This document shows, piece by piece, positions 23,023 to 35,137 of a stretch of DNA of 64,000 bases. Positions within the stretch are counted from its first letter, which is position 1, and each line of letters starts with the position of its first letter. Under the pieces are notes generated by a model. The model had not been told where the DNA came from. It worked only from the letters and a program-made list of their open reading frames with translations, and did not search any database. The translations under genes were made by a program, and so were the position numbers. This DNA comes from Eleusine coracana subsp. coracana (taxonomy: Eukaryota > Streptophyta > Magnoliopsida > Poales > Poaceae), in assembly GCA_032690845.1 (NCBI GenBank), contig CM064426.1:76016403-76080402 (forward strand), in the 5' to 3' direction.

Positions 23023-23136
23023 TTATTCGACTAATTTATTTTTGTTAAATATGATTGTCATAATAAGATCCTACTTTTTGTCCTGTAAGGGTGATGTATT
23101 TCACATATTATCGGCAAGTAATTGTATTTTACACAT

Positions 23137-24968
23137 TGTCGGTGTTTCGTGTCACGTTAATTTGTATGGAGATTGTGCGCTTTGGCCTAGACAGTTCGCA
23201 AGAGGCGGACATGAGGGAGTCGTACAAAGAGGGGTGAACAACAATGACAAGAGAGGAGGTGGCTTAAGTCTCAGTGAAAGCATGTGCATTGGCGTGTAGT
23301 CTGAATGTGTGTGTGAACGTGTCTTGAGTGAGAAGAGGGCCTCCTCTTTTATACTCCAAGGGGTTGGGCCTCTATACACAAAGAGAGGGAGAGAAATTGA
23401 CGGCGGGCAAAGTTGATGGCGTGTTGTGATCGTCGTGGGCATTGGCGAGTCCAGGCTTGAACCGTAGGATGGGCCGGACACTAGTTGAGCTCATGGGGGT
23501 GGGCTGAGAAAGAGGGGAAAAAAAGAAAAATACTACTGTTTATAGGTGCTACAGTGCTAAAAATATGTATTGGGCTGAATCTGGGGGTGGGTCGTGGCCC
23601 ATCTGGTCACCCAGCTAGACTCGCCTTGGTCGTGGGCCCCGCTACCACTGGAACTCTATCGCTACGTGCTGCCGAGTCAAGGTGTCATATTAGGGCTGTC
23701 TATTGGCTTGACTCAGTTGGCATAGTATCGGGCGTCAGAGGCATGAAGTGCTCACTGTCATCGGACAACATGGCGAGGCTTGCGATCACGCCCCGCGTGA
23801 TGATGATGATGCTAGGTGTAGGCTTACAATGCGATTTGACCTCCCATCACCATGCGCTTATACCCTAGGTCAATCTTAAATGTGAGTTGGTGGCAGTTGT
23901 TGACTTTCTGTCATGCTCAACCCCTATTGCCCAGGGTCTAGAGTGTCGAGCGGGGGTCGACCCCTGGTCGAGGGTCGAGCATTTTGTTGTCTCGTGTTTG
24001 GTGGGTAGACTTTGGATAAGTAATTAGTCGACCATAGCATTTCAGTCGGGTTACCCTTCCGCTACTCCTACATGGTGCAGTGCTGCCTCGCCCCGTCCCG
24101 TCCGAGTGACCTAAACCTAACATGAGTTGGTAGCCACGTATGGCATCGGCGGCAATGTTGGCACACGCGGGGCATCATGATGGTGTGGTTCCTGGTCGCT
24201 CATTATTGCTTTCAACCCCCGTCGAACGAGGCTGAGCTCTCTCGACCCCCCTTACGGGGGATCGAGCGAGGCCGAGAGGGATTCGAGCCCACTTTTTAGT
24301 GGTCGGACGAGGCACGACTGATCTGGTCTAGTTATCAGTGCCCGAAGGCTTTCACCTCTCGGGTTGTTTTGGTCATCATCACATGCCAACTCTAATGTCT
24401 AACCCCGACTGTAACCCCCGAGCCCCCAAGCTAGTCATTGGATACGTTCGGGGGATCTGTTGGCCGTCCTTGTGCGTATTATCTCTATGGGTTGTTTCCG
24501 GGTCGACGGGTGCATTCGAGCGCACCAGTCAGGTGTAGCCCCTGAGCCAGAGGGCGAGTCGTAGACTTGCACTTTGGCTTAAATCACGTTGTTGGTCGTG
24601 CGACCCTGGCGATGGGTCTTTGTTTGACGATGCCAACCCTCGAGCCCTCCACGCGTTGCGGTAAGACCGACCGAGCGGTCATTTTGTCTTTTTTTGTTTT
24701 CTCCACTCCGCGTCCTTTTCGTGGGACGGAGGGTAGAGTTGGACCGTGTTTTGCCATGGTTTCCAGAACGTGGTGCTCGATGAGCTGATATCAGGTTCGT
24801 TTGAGTGAAACCCCAGTTCCCCATCGAAGGGGTTCCGACGGACTAGCTGGTGGTCGACTTCATTAATTCATTTTATCTGTTCCGACTAGTTCTCAGGTCC
24901 ATTCGACTGGTCCTGAGGGCTTGATACCTCTCTACGGTGAGATACCAATGGTCGATTCTAAACAGGAC
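23137..24968. mobile_element. possible solo LTR
   Basis: The stretch starts TGTCGGTGTTTCG, a start shared by many grass gypsy-type LTRs, and could end CAGGACA at about 24968. The flanking pentamers CACAT and CAAAT differ at one base. Composition is unlike the AT-rich surroundings, with CCCCCGAGCCCCCAAG and repeated GGTCGA phrases. No protein domains are visible. Boundaries are uncertain, and the alternative is an unclassified degenerate repeat. Confidence 0.35.
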
Positions 24969-27300
24969 ACAAATGCAACTCTGCAATGCCCTCGTTGAAA
25001 TGTGCTTCGTCCACTCGTTTGAACTCACTGTCAATGAACTTTCTTCGTCCTTTCATACTTTTTTCAGATAATCTACCCTCGTGAAAAGATACGGGAAGGC
25101 CAATTGATCTACCATCTTCAATATAATCTACGCAACAGTCAATGATCTCCTCAGTTGTGTAGCCCTCAATCATAGAACACTCTAGATATGAACGATTCCG
25201 TACATAGCGTTTCAAAACATACATGAACCTCATAAACAGAACCATCATAGGGACCAACGCAGACATCTGGTCAACAATATGAATCATAAAGTATTCTATT
25301 GTATTGAAAAAGGATGAAGGGAAGACCATCTCAAGTATGCACATTGTTTCCTTTGTGTGGATCCGTAGGTCATTTAACTCGTCTTCAGTGATCACCTTCT
25401 TGGAGACCGCGTTAATGAAGTAGCAAAGGCGAGTTATAGCCAACTTCACCCATGGCGATTTGACAGCTCAGATGGCAATAGGGAGAAACAATGAAAGCAT
25501 TATGTAGTAATCATGAGTGTTGTACCCACTTATCTTTAAATCTTCTATATTTACAAGATTCTTGATATTCGATAAGAAACTAATTGATATTTTAATCCCA
25601 CGTAGGGACTTACAGAATGTCGTTTTCTCCTCACTTGTAAGGGTGTATCCTGCCATGGAGAGGTAGTACTTTCCATTTGATCTTTCTCGAGGATGAAGCT
25701 CTGGCCTTATTCCCATCTCTATAAGATCTCTACGTGCGCTGAGTCCATCCTTTGTATTACGTCATTGGTCAAATACACACTTCCCAGTGTACATCCAGTC
25801 AAAGGCATGATTCACTTTCAATTCTCCCCAATAATCCAAATAAACAAAGAAAATGGATTTCTTCTTAAACGGTGTTAGACCCTTTGCATTTTTTACTCCT
25901 TTCACCGTCTTTTCAAAAACAACACTGATGTTTTTAACTAGGTCAAACACGACCCTGCCGATGCAGCGTTGAGGTTCTATGTCGTTCTCAACTGTGCCAT
26001 CAAAGTGTCTAGGTATCGCGTGATACTTGTGTTTTAGTGGTAAGAATCGACGGTTTCACATATATACTAGCTTCTGTGAAGCTGGAATGTATACATGGGA
26101 TGTATCATCAACGCATACAAAAGATGTTTCCTTTTGCTTTGACCTGTCCCGATAGAGCTCTTAGTGCTGGAAAATCACTTACGGTGACGAAAGTGATTGC
26201 TCTGAGCATGAAGTACTCTCTTCGGTACTTGTCCCACATACGGACCCCCTAGTTTTTGCAGGTCTTCGAACAATGGTACCAAGAACATGTCTATGTCATT
26301 CCCGGTTTTTTTGGGCCTTAATATAAGAGTGGTCAGCAGTAGGTACTTATGCTTGTGGCATAACCATGGTGGAATATTGTACATTGCTAGTAGTACTAGC
26401 CAAGTGCTATGTGGATTTCTCATTTGGCCGAAAGGGTTTATCTCATCTGTACTCAATGCAAATCATAGGTTCCTTTCCTCATTAGAGAAGTCTCGATGAT
26501 CTATATCAAACTTTTTCCATTGCATTCCATCGGCTAGATGCCTGAGCTTATCGTCCCCCATGTGTGCATGTCATGTCATCATTGCTCCATCCCTTGGGTT
26601 GGCAAACAAGCGTCTGATGCGATTGACCACGGGTAAGTACCATATGACTAAGGCAAGAACCTTTGTATCATCATTGTCATCGATGATAGAAGTTCTTTTC
26701 TTCTTCCTGCCCTTCTTGCTTTTCATCTTGGCACTGCCGATAGCGTCTACATCATAATTGTTATTCCTCTTATAACAATTTTGTTTGCACCTTGGGCATC
26801 TCACGACGTCCTTGGGCACCGTCGATAGCGTGATTTTTTGCACACCCATCAAATATGGGGAAATCAGATTGTTAGCAAGGTATGTGGTTCTTGGCAACAA
26901 GTTTGGCTTCGGCAGTGCATCGGAAATAAGTTTCACGTTCGACCAGCCATGCATGGCCTTTAGTTTCATTAGCTCAAGGACAGTACGCAACAAAGTGAAC
27001 TCTTTAGCACATCACTTAGATTTCTCATATAATAAGCCTTTTGATAACTTCTCTATTGTATTAAAATTATTAAGTCCTTTAGTTGTATTAACATTGATCA
27101 ACGCCGGCTCAACATTAAAATCAGTTTCACCACGCGACTCCGTACCACCTACACCAGACAAAATGACATCCTCGACTTCAACTTCAACGGGCTCATCAAA
27201 TTCCATATCAACCAAATTTTTTTCAACGTGTTTTGTCCATCTCGTGTACCTCAGAACAAAACTCTCTGCGCCAAGTATATACATCAGTCATCCCTTCACG
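24958..27300 (-). pseudogene. CACTA (En/Spm) transposase, decayed
   Basis: Read on the minus strand, broken frames line up in the order of a CACTA TNP2-type transposase. An N-terminal piece (about 27284-27012, with YTRWTKHVE) is followed by 26993-26571 (LKAMHGWSN, DALP, LLPRTTYLA, CPRCKQNCYKR). Next come 26456-26175 (STDEINPFGQMRNPHSTWLV, YNIPPWLC, GNDIDMFLVPL) and 25950-25468. Last is 25449-24958, the DUF4218 region (ITRLCYFINAVSKKVI, MVFPSSFFNTIEYF, RYVRNRSYLECSMIEGY). Several frameshifts and stops interrupt it, so it cannot make an active transposase. The enclosing element probably ends at about 28258. Confidence 0.85.
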
Positions 27301-28258
27301 TCGAGCATGTTGTGTGGCCCCTTCGATGAATTTAAAGACTTCTCATAAAAATAATGGAGCCGGTTGGTGTCTCGTACATCCAAGATCTATCTAACACGAA
27401 CGACCTTAAACCGAAACAAAAAAAATATTTTAAATCAATTAATTAAAAAGATTGTAGTAAATAAAAAATATTCACTATATATATATATATTAAAAAATAA
27501 ATTACATGCACTAAGAAATATTATGCAAGGTAGAATAAAACAAACAACAAGTTATTTTATATACTATTTGAATTTTATCAAAAAATAAAAACAAATATAT
27601 ACCTCTTATCCTAACTCTTTCTCTCTCTTCTTGTAACCAAAATAGATCTACATTTCCGTTCTCATAAGAGACTAAGTATTGTATTTTTTTGATGTGATGG
27701 CAATAGATGATATATGCATCCATAAACTACAACTCCAACCCAATAAAACCATACAAATCAAAAGAATTTTGCTGAAATTTGATGAAAAACCTAACAAACA
27801 TAAAATTCAAAATTCAAATTGATTTCAAAATGAGAGCACAGAAAAACATATGGAACGAGTTCTCCTTACCTTATAGAGCAAAATCCTCCAAAAATAACGA
27901 ACTCAAAACCCCCCTTTGATTTTCATGATTTACCCAAATTTTCGGGTCGCCACTATTTGAGTGAGGGAGGGAGCTATCTTAACAGCTCTTTTATAGCTTG
28001 GGGCAACATATAGCAGCAGTTGTCATTCTTAACCACTGCTATAGTATCCTTTATAGGGGCAGTTGGCATTGTCAACCGTCATTATAAATATGCACCATTT
28101 GTAGCGGCAGTTGACAATACCAATCGCCGCTACAAATGGTTCTATTACGAGTGTTTGATCCGCAGCAGGCCTCTAGGTCTCTTTAGCGGCGGCTCACGTT
28201 GTGTTACGCCGCTACGGATTTTTTGGAGACGTCGCTATAGAGCTATTTTGTGGTAATG
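27301..28258 (-). mobile_element. 5' terminal region of the CACTA element
   Basis: The region upstream of the decayed transposase ends, read on the minus strand, CATTACCACAAAATAG. This is one base from the expected CACTAC start. The last 270 bases carry repeated GC-rich motifs such as GTAGCGGCAGTTG in both orientations, as expected of subterminal transposase-binding repeats. The other end of the element was not found and may lie beyond or within the repeat at 23137-24968. Confidence 0.6.
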
Positions 28259-28503
28259 GGATATACATATAGAAGAACATATATAAAGTCGACACCATGT
28301 TTGTTAACCACACCGACATTATATATTTTTTATTGTACAATAAGATATTGCTATCAATTGCAGTTGTGACACACTTTATCATAATCAAATCTGGAGCTGA
28401 ATCGCTCAACATAACCGATCGGCTATCATGACACACGCATACAGAGATTGATCCATCAACACATCAATTAAGCAGCCATGCAGCGCTTTAGGTTGGTTAA
28501 TAA

Positions 28504-29133
28504 CTAACTGGTACATTGAACAGAAGAATTATTGATGAGGCCATCTCTAAAATTCACCGGGAAGCAGGACGCCCTGACAGTGAACGGCATCGTGGGGATG
28601 AGCCCGAACCTGAACCACACCTTGGCCTCCAAAGACACCAGGCAGTTGGGCCAGTTGATGTTGCGCTTGTCCGTATCATTGTTCTTGTTATTGGTGGCCA
28701 TCTGGCTGGACACCGTCTCGTTGGCCTTCACGTTGTACTGAGCCCAGTCAGCCCAGACGCGGACGACGGCGGGTTCTCCCAGCGGCTGCGACCAACCGGG
28801 CATCTCGGCGGTCGTGTTGACATCCTCGGCTGGGATCCACGAGTTTTCACGATACCATATGTTGGCACTCAGGGAGCCGTACCGCACAGCCATGCGCTTG
28901 CTGGTGTTGATGGCCACAAGGGTGAAGTTGTAGTAGTCGTTGTAGAGCTGTTCTTCCTCATCCACCGTGACTGAGCTCATCTCCGCGTCTGCAATGGTGA
29001 AGGAGACGTGCCCTGGGGCGAGGCTGATGGAGATGGCGGCAGCGGCGGCAATAGCAACTAACGTCCCCAACAGAGCCGTGAGGATGTACTGCTTGCTACT
29101 CCATCGTCGTCCACTCCACGCCCACGCCGCCAT
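28504..29133 (-). CDS. LEA_2 / NDR1-HIN1-like membrane protein
   Basis: A 209-residue, single-exon product. A short basic N-terminus (Arg-Arg, Lys) precedes one membrane span at about 16-37 (YILTALLGTLVAIAAAAAIS), followed by a beta-rich extracytosolic domain with several N-glycosylation sequons (e.g. NFT, NTS, NTT, NET, NNS). This is the layout of NHL/LEA_2 proteins, of which some act at the plasma membrane in pathogen or abiotic stress responses. The function of this member is unknown. It is head to head with another LEA_2-type gene at 30524, 1.4 kb apart. The start is the only ATG before the membrane span. Confidence 0.75.
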   Translation of the reverse strand: MAAWAWSGRRWSSKQYILTALLGTLVAIAAAAAISISLAPGHVSFTIADAEMSSVTVDEEEQLYNDYYNFTLVAINTSKRMAVRYGSLSANIWYRENSWIPAEDVNTTAEMPGWSQPLGEPAVVRVWADWAQYNVKANETVSSQMATNNKNNDTDKRNINWPNCLVSLEAKVWFRFGLIPTMPFTVRASCFPVNFRDGLINNSSVQCTS

Positions 29134-29384
29134 TTACTACCTCTAGACTTGAAATGTTCGAACAGGTGGTTTGCACTAGTTTTGTACTAAGTTTTATGTT
29201 CGAACAACAAAAGAAACATGGAGGGAGTATATGGAATTGGCTAAGCTTTTTTTGTGTCGGTAGGGGGAGGGGGGATGGATGGAAGGAAGAGGATTTGTCT
29301 GATAAGGTCACCAGGAGGGGTAGTGTGCTGTAGCCCCTTCATGCTTCCGCATTAATAGAGAAGAGTCTATCTTGTAGAAGTATT
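29134..29384. other. upstream region of the LEA_2 gene
   Basis: Left end of the roughly 1.4-kb region between the two divergent LEA_2 genes. No TATA box was assigned with confidence. Confidence 0.3.
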
Positions 29385-29700
29385 TTTAGACCCGTCACAT
29401 CAAATTATAATATTAATTAAAAATATTAAATATAGATTACTAATAAAATCCAGTCTATAACCCACCCTCTAAATGATGAGATGAATCTTTTAAGACTAAT
29501 GAAATTATGATTAAATAATGTGATACTATAATAAATATCTCCTAATAATGTCTTAATTAAACTTAATAGATTTGTCTCGTAAATTAGCATCCAACTATGT
29601 AATTAGTTTTATATTTAATTACCATATTTAGTATTCGAATGATTGATATGACAACTCTAAAATTTAGACTCTAAGAAAGGAACACACAGTTAGTGGACCA
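29385..29700. mobile_element. MITE, about 300 bp (same family as 34807-35137, opposite orientation)
   Basis: The reverse complement of about 29550-29680 matches about 34825-34960 phrase by phrase: CTAAATTTTAG, CAATCATT, GAATA, AACTAATTA, TACATAGTTG, ATGCTAATTT, GAGA, AAAT. AT-rich, without coding capacity. It sits between the divergent LEA_2 genes. Ends are not sharply defined. Confidence 0.65.
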
Positions 29701-30523
29701 AGCAACACTGGACCAGCAAAAGCTAGAACGAGTAAATGTGCGCACATGTATGATAAGGGAGGGAATGCCATTTTATGCTTTATCCATCCTGTCCGATCTA
29801 CTTATCTCTTACAGCAGATTTGAATAATGACGCGCCGGAAATTCACAATTAGGCGTGGTATGTGGTATAATAAAAACCCATAAAAGTGTCACACCGACAC
29901 CGTGCATATCTAGGGATCTCAATTCAAATAATTGAGACAACAGTAATCCGGCCGGCCAGGGCACGGAAGTAACCCCATTTTATGCTTTGTGCATTTTTTG
30001 TGGAGTAAACTTTGACCGCAGATGAATGGAAGAACCTGATATAGCAAGGTTCTGATCATGAGACCTGCAGGTCTTATTTTTCAATAGACTAGGTCTTAAA
30101 GCAGCTAGCTAGGCATATGCACCAGCCCTTCTTTCTCTTTTTGCAGCGCTGCAGGGAATATTTACTACTGTTTTTTTCTTTTCTGTTTGTGGCTGGCACC
30201 TGGGATGACAAAGACAAAAGTTTCAGTGCAACACTTGTTCTCTTTTGAATTTCTCAGAATGGTAACCATATTATGTGAGGGAAAAATTAGAAAACAAGCC
30301 GTATAATGGAAAGACGTTTCGGGACCATATTTGCAGTACTCCCTCAATCTACCGTCAGGCTCAAGTGGACGGCACTCCCGTTTGCAACAGCATATAGTAT
30401 ACCAAGCTAGCGTGCACTTAGGGTTAAGGATCGGTGTACCACTTGTAAGATAGCTCATAGGCCTCGGAAGAAGGAGCAACCAGCAAATATAGTGCCCGGT
30501 AGTACACATTAAAATTGTCAAGC

Positions 30524-31520
30524 ATGGCAGCCAATGACGGCGGCGCAAGATTCCCGTGCCTCGCCATGGTGCGCTACATGGTGGCGACGGTGGTGACTGT
30601 GCTCGCCGTTGTCGTCATCGTCATGGTGATCACCGTTGAGGTCCTCCGCCCCGAGGAAATAAGCGTCTATGTCCTCTATGGCCATGTTGACATGTCGGAC
30701 CTGTGGGTACAACACCGCAAGCCCGTGGCGAGGACCAAAGCAGGTAACTATGTTAAATCTTTTCGTTCATGCCTAGTCATTCGGTCCGTGACATTTCATA
30801 CATCTAGTATAGTGTTAGTTGTATACTAGTATACTCTTGTTCAAAATTTGATGTCAGACAATCTTAATTATTTAGGTATCGTTATCACAATAAATCATCT
30901 AGTTTCAAATTGAATGAAAATTGTTTCCCTAACAACATTAATCTAGCTAAAAAAAGAAACGTAAACAATTTATACAAAACATAATCTAGGCCGATGATGA
31001 TGTTTTATCTGAAGGTGGTTTAGGCCGGCGGAATAATCCAACGACGACTACTGTGTACATGCCGGAAAAGTTTGTGCAGTTTGGGATCACCTTGGGCGCG
31101 GACAACCCCAGCGGCCGTGCCAACATCTACGGCAGAAACGTGACCATCCGCTTCCTCGACATGCCCTACGGTGGGGAGAACTTCACGGGGATGATGGAGC
31201 TCGGCGAGATTATCATGCCAGAGTTGAGTTTCGTCGTGAAGAAGAAGAGCTCTCACATGCTGACAAGGTGGCAGTCCGTCGACGACAAGACGCTGCTGTC
31301 TTACCTTGCCAGCACGTATGGAGGGAGGAGAAGCTTCACGGGAGCGGTGCATCTGACAATGTCCATTTCCTCCGACACGCTGATGGGTCAGACGAGGACG
31401 AGCCTCAGATACGTCGACCATTTTTGTGGGCCGCTAACCTTCACCGTCGACGAACCCCGCCGCACTGCCCGCGACGTGCCTTGCGTGCAAAGCAATGGAG
31501 ATGGGATGCCATTGTTTTGA
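30524..31520 (+). CDS. LEA_2 / NDR1-HIN1-like protein, two exons
   Basis: Exon 1 is 30524-30743 with donor CAG/GTAACT. Exon 2 most simply begins at 31015 and ends at the stop at 31520, giving 241 residues. A second in-frame acceptor would start exon 2 at 31024, three residues shorter. A membrane span lies at about 17-37 (MVRYMVATVVTVLAVVVIVMV). The rest is an extracytosolic beta domain with the LEA_2-like piece NPSGRANIYGRNVTIRFLD and sequons NVT and NFT. The C-terminal CVQS after a Cys near the end of the domain resembles NHL proteins. It is divergent from the gene at 28504-29133 and differs strongly in sequence, so the pair is old or coincidental. Confidence 0.72.
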
Positions 31521-32060
31521 ACTCCTAGTTATTACTCTTATTTATAACCTTTTTGTGTTTTTACCTGATCGAGCTCATGTTTCATCCGAGCGAGCTCCGT
31601 CGTACGTCCCTTGCGGCGTTTCAAATCATGAAGGAAATCTACACAACTTTACGAGCTCGTTTGATTCTAAAATGTGACGGCATAATTTGTCTACATATGA
31701 TGCTACATTTTCTTTTTTTCTGAACTACTATCATGCATATATTTATGCAAGAAGGGGATAGAATTGTGTATAATAATAATTGGTTGATTGCATTGTTGTG
31801 CCTCCTAGGAGCATTTGTGGCAACTAAACATGGCTAAGGGGAAATTAACACACTGTCTATTGTAATTACCAGCTAGGAGTAGGGCCATGGCCCGGCCCTA
31901 GTGGCTGCCACTGTCTTCCGTTAATCATACTTATTCTAAGAGAATCTCGACATCCATAATTTCACAAGGAATTAATAAGGAGAGGATTTCATATGGATGA
32001 AATCATATCTACATTGTTTTTAAAATATTCTAGAAAATATCAAAATAATTGTGCATTGTA

Positions 32061-33172
32061 CACTACTGCAAAAGTGATCATCAGCAACAAAAGGCTGACC
32101 GACATTACAACCGCCATTACAGGTTGATAAATGAAGCCCATCACTAAACCGAGCCCGAGGGGTACCTGCCACTAATTGGCATAATTTAGTAGCAGACACA
32201 TCACGATCGGCCACTAAATACAGTTTTACAGGTTAGTTGCGGGGCACATATACGGCCCGTCACTAACTTACGCCACCTCCTATAAAAAGAGGGGTGTGGG
32301 GTGGAGGCGTGAACCCTATCCGCCTCCTCCCTTCCATCAACCTCACTTCTCCCATGGCCTGCCCACGCCACCCACTGCCACGACGCCGCCTCAACTGGGC
32401 CGTGGCCCGGCGCATGCTGCCCATGATAGACACCCGCGTAAAGAAGCAGAAGGTCAGGCCTTCACCGCCCTCTACAGGGCGCCAACCGTCGAGGCACCAC
32501 CATGACCACCACAACGACGATGGCCACGGAAGCGCCGACGTCATGGCCGCCTCTACTTCCTCAGGTCTGCCCCCCTCTGTTGCAGATCTAAGGAAGTGGA
32601 TGGTCGCCGCCATGGCGGCCATGATGGCCGTGATCATCAAGGTCACCACCGACATCGCGGGCACAATGGCTGTCAAGATGGCGGTGGCCCTCGACATCAT
32701 CCACATCACGTCGAGGGACGTTGGCGACCTCCCAGACGGCTCCCAGTAGAGGGCGGTCGCCCTTCTCCTCAACCGAGGCACGGATGCAGAGGTCTTCGTG
32801 GTGGTGACAATGGCGACAGAGGTGACGGTGAGGATGTCGGCCATCACCGAGGTGGTGGCGGCGACGTACGATGAGGGTTATGGTTTAGATGCAGTGCCAA
32901 CACCTTTTGGCGGGCCCTACTTTTTTTAAGGTCCGTTAATTATGCGATAGTGACGGGTTGTGCCTCTCACTATCACACTTTTTACTTTTTTGCTAATATT
33001 AAATTAGTGGCAGACATGTTGTCTGTCATAAAATAAAATACACATCAGTAACATTTGATTTGTGGTGGACGCCTTATCCCCCACAAATGCCACTTACGTC
33101 TTGTTGTCGGACGCCTTATCCCCCACAAATATCGCTTACGCCCTGTTACTAATGATGCTTATTGTAGTAGTG
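32061..33172 (+). mobile_element. non-autonomous CACTA element, 1.1 kb, with target duplication
   Basis: The left end begins CACTACTGCAAAAGTGATC. The right end is the inverse of CACTACTACAATAAGCATC. The trinucleotide GTA flanks both sides (32058-32060 and 33173-33175), the 3-bp target duplication expected of CACTA transposons. Subterminal repeats occur on both sides (e.g. ATCACTAA, CGTCACTAA, ATAGTGACGGG, and TTATCCCCCACAAAT twice). It encodes no transposase. The GC-rich core (32290-32880) differs sharply from the AT-rich ends and holds an open frame. Confidence 0.9.
32354..32749 (+). CDS. hypothetical ORF inside the CACTA element (possible captured sequence)
   Basis: A 131-codon frame from the first ATG (MACPRHPLPRRRLNWAV) to a stop at 32749, with a TATA-like CTATAAAAAG about 75 bases upstream at 32280. 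The product has an Arg/Pro-rich start, a His/Asp run (HHHDHHNDDGHG) and a Met/Ala-rich stretch around VVAAMAAMMAVIIK written as repeated Met-Ala-type residues. I recognise no family. CACTA elements of grasses often carry gene fragments, so this may be captured DNA, or noise in GC-rich sequence. Confidence 0.3.
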   Translation: MACPRHPLPRRRLNWAVARRMLPMIDTRVKKQKVRPSPPSTGRQPSRHHHDHHNDDGHGSADVMAASTSSGLPPSVADLRKWMVAAMAAMMAVIIKVTTDIAGTMAVKMAVALDIIHITSRDVGDLPDGSQ

Positions 33173-33175
33173 GTA

Positions 33176-34636
33176 TGAGTAATGTCAGCTATACTTCTTT
33201 ATATGGAAATGACAAAATAAAATACATCATTATGACTAGCCTTTCACACACTTAAAACTACGCATGTATGGTGTAGCCTGGGAAGTGGGGAACATCCCTT
33301 GTTGCGTGCAACGTTTACACAACTGGTCTGACCGACGGAACCGGTCGGATCCATTTCACTGGTTAATCTGAAAACTAGCACCGACCACCAGCTAGGCGGG
33401 CTTGGTGCGCGGCTAGCCACTCGAGCGCGGGCCTCCGATCGTGAGCCCCGACGGAGGCCGAGAGGCAGCATGGGCGGGGCTAGAGGCGTCGGGGGCGGGG
33501 TGCACCGAGCGTTGGCCGTGCGGGTATATGCTCGTCCTGGCCGTTCGTACTCACAAGGAAGGAAATAAAGAATTTTTTTCCTAATTTTTTTTCCTTTATT
33601 TTTTTGTGATTTTTCATGTATCAAAACAGCTCGGTTTCCTATGAATTTTTTACCATAAATCTTTATTATATTATTCCTCTAATTTTTTAGAAATTTTAAT
33701 ATAATTTTTTCAAATTTTAGAAAAATCTGATTCGAACCAATATGGATTATGGTTGACTGACTCGGACTGGTTTGCCAGTTAACTGACAGGTTACCGCCGG
33801 TTTGGTTAACCTGGTTGTGTGTAATGGCTAAACACTGGCTCGCACGTATACCTTTGCCAAAGAAAATAGTACACACGTAAAAGGTAAGAATAAGTAAAGA
33901 CCAAGGCAAGGATCAAATAAATGTATCATGCATGCTTAAATGGAGGTAATAGGACCAGATATTTCTTTGCAAAAAGGGAAAGGTAAACTAAAGAGTAAAG
34001 TCTATCTACCCTGCCAAAAGAAAAAAAAAGAGCAAAGTCTATCTAAAAACAAAAGTTATGAATGTTTTTTGTGCTTTTCCCTGTCTTTTTTCAACTAGCT
34101 AGAATATTTGACAGATGCATGCAGATCATTCGACCATCTGGTGTGAGGGGTACATCTCTCTGTACACCTTTGTATGTTAGCATTTGGTTCATCTATATAT
34201 TTTAACTCGTTATATCGATCCTAGTATCCTACCACACAATTTTCAATTTGCTCGATAGCGAACAGTTATCTCTTTTTAAAAAAAACTATAAGATAGATTA
34301 AAGTCCGACCTGAAATTTTTTATTATTGATGCAAATGTTAAATATATCACATATTGTCTGACCTGAACAGAAACTATGATAATCTATCGCTCCATTCACG
34401 CAACTCTCTTTTTACATTGGGATTCGGGCTATGTGAACCCACATCATTACATTAGAGCCCGCTTGTCTCCTCTAAACACTTTATCGTTCCTATTTTTGCA
34501 GATGTCCAATATATCCCCGAGTTTCACAGTAGCAGCCACGTCTTGGCCACCGACTAAGGTTTATCCACAACAGTTTGTTAAAAAAAGTTTTTATTTTTAG
34601 TTTCTAAAAATTAGTTTCTAAATACAAAATGAATGG
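33176..34636. other. intergenic, nothing certain
   Basis: A GC-rich island (about 33400-33540) is followed by AT-rich DNA. Phrases such as GACCGACGGAACCGGTCGG (33330) and GGTTTGGTTAACC (33799) suggest more transposon debris, but ends were not found. No gene supported. Confidence 0.3.
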
Positions 34637-34803
34637 GATGTTTGGATCCTAGTTTTTATAATTGATAAATTAACTTTTAAGTAATTAATGCAATAGAATG
34701 GGATAAAAAAGTTATAATCTGATTTATAGAAACTGGAATAAAAACTGACTTGTTTAGAGACACTCTAGTTTCTTAAAAACTAGAGGAATCCAAACGGGAC
34801 CTA
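34637..34803. mobile_element. Tourist-like MITE, about 165 bp
   Basis: The left end GGGATGTTTGGATCCTAG is matched, inverted, by a right end whose complement reads GGTCCCGTTTGGATTCCTCTAG. The interior is short and AT-rich. The GTTTGGAT core is typical of PIF/Harbinger-derived MITEs in grasses. Confidence 0.7.
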
Positions 34804-34806
34804 AGA

Positions 34807-35137
34807 ATATGTTCGTGTTCCCTGGGATCTAAATTTTAGTGTTATCACATCAATCATTTGAATATTAAATATGATGATTAAATATAAACTAATTATAATA
34901 CTAGTTACATAGTTGAATGCTAATTTGTGAGATAAATTTATTAATCTTAATTAATTCATTGTTAAAATATATTTACTAGCATCATATTATCTAACCATGG
35001 TCTAATTAGATTTAATAGATTTATCTCGTTATTTAATTAGTGAACTATAGACTGTGTTTTGTCATTAATCTAATTTAGTATTTTTAATTAGTATCTCAAT
35101 ATTCGATGAGAATTAGTGAGCATGAAACAAACACACA
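34807..35137. mobile_element. MITE, about 330 bp (same family as 29385-29700)
   Basis: The left end TGTTCGTGTTCCC and the inverse of the right end (GTGTGTTTGTTTCATGC) are similar in layout. The body matches the inverted element at 29385-29700. It adjoins the Tourist-like MITE, forming a small cluster. Confidence 0.65.

Noticed and set aside
28060..28140. hairpin-forming GCGGCAGTTG repeats considered as a small-RNA precursor
   Set aside because: They are explained as subterminal repeats of the CACTA element.
32061..33172. GC-rich core considered as an independent host gene
   Set aside because: It lies wholly within a CACTA element with matching ends and target duplication, so it is element cargo at most.
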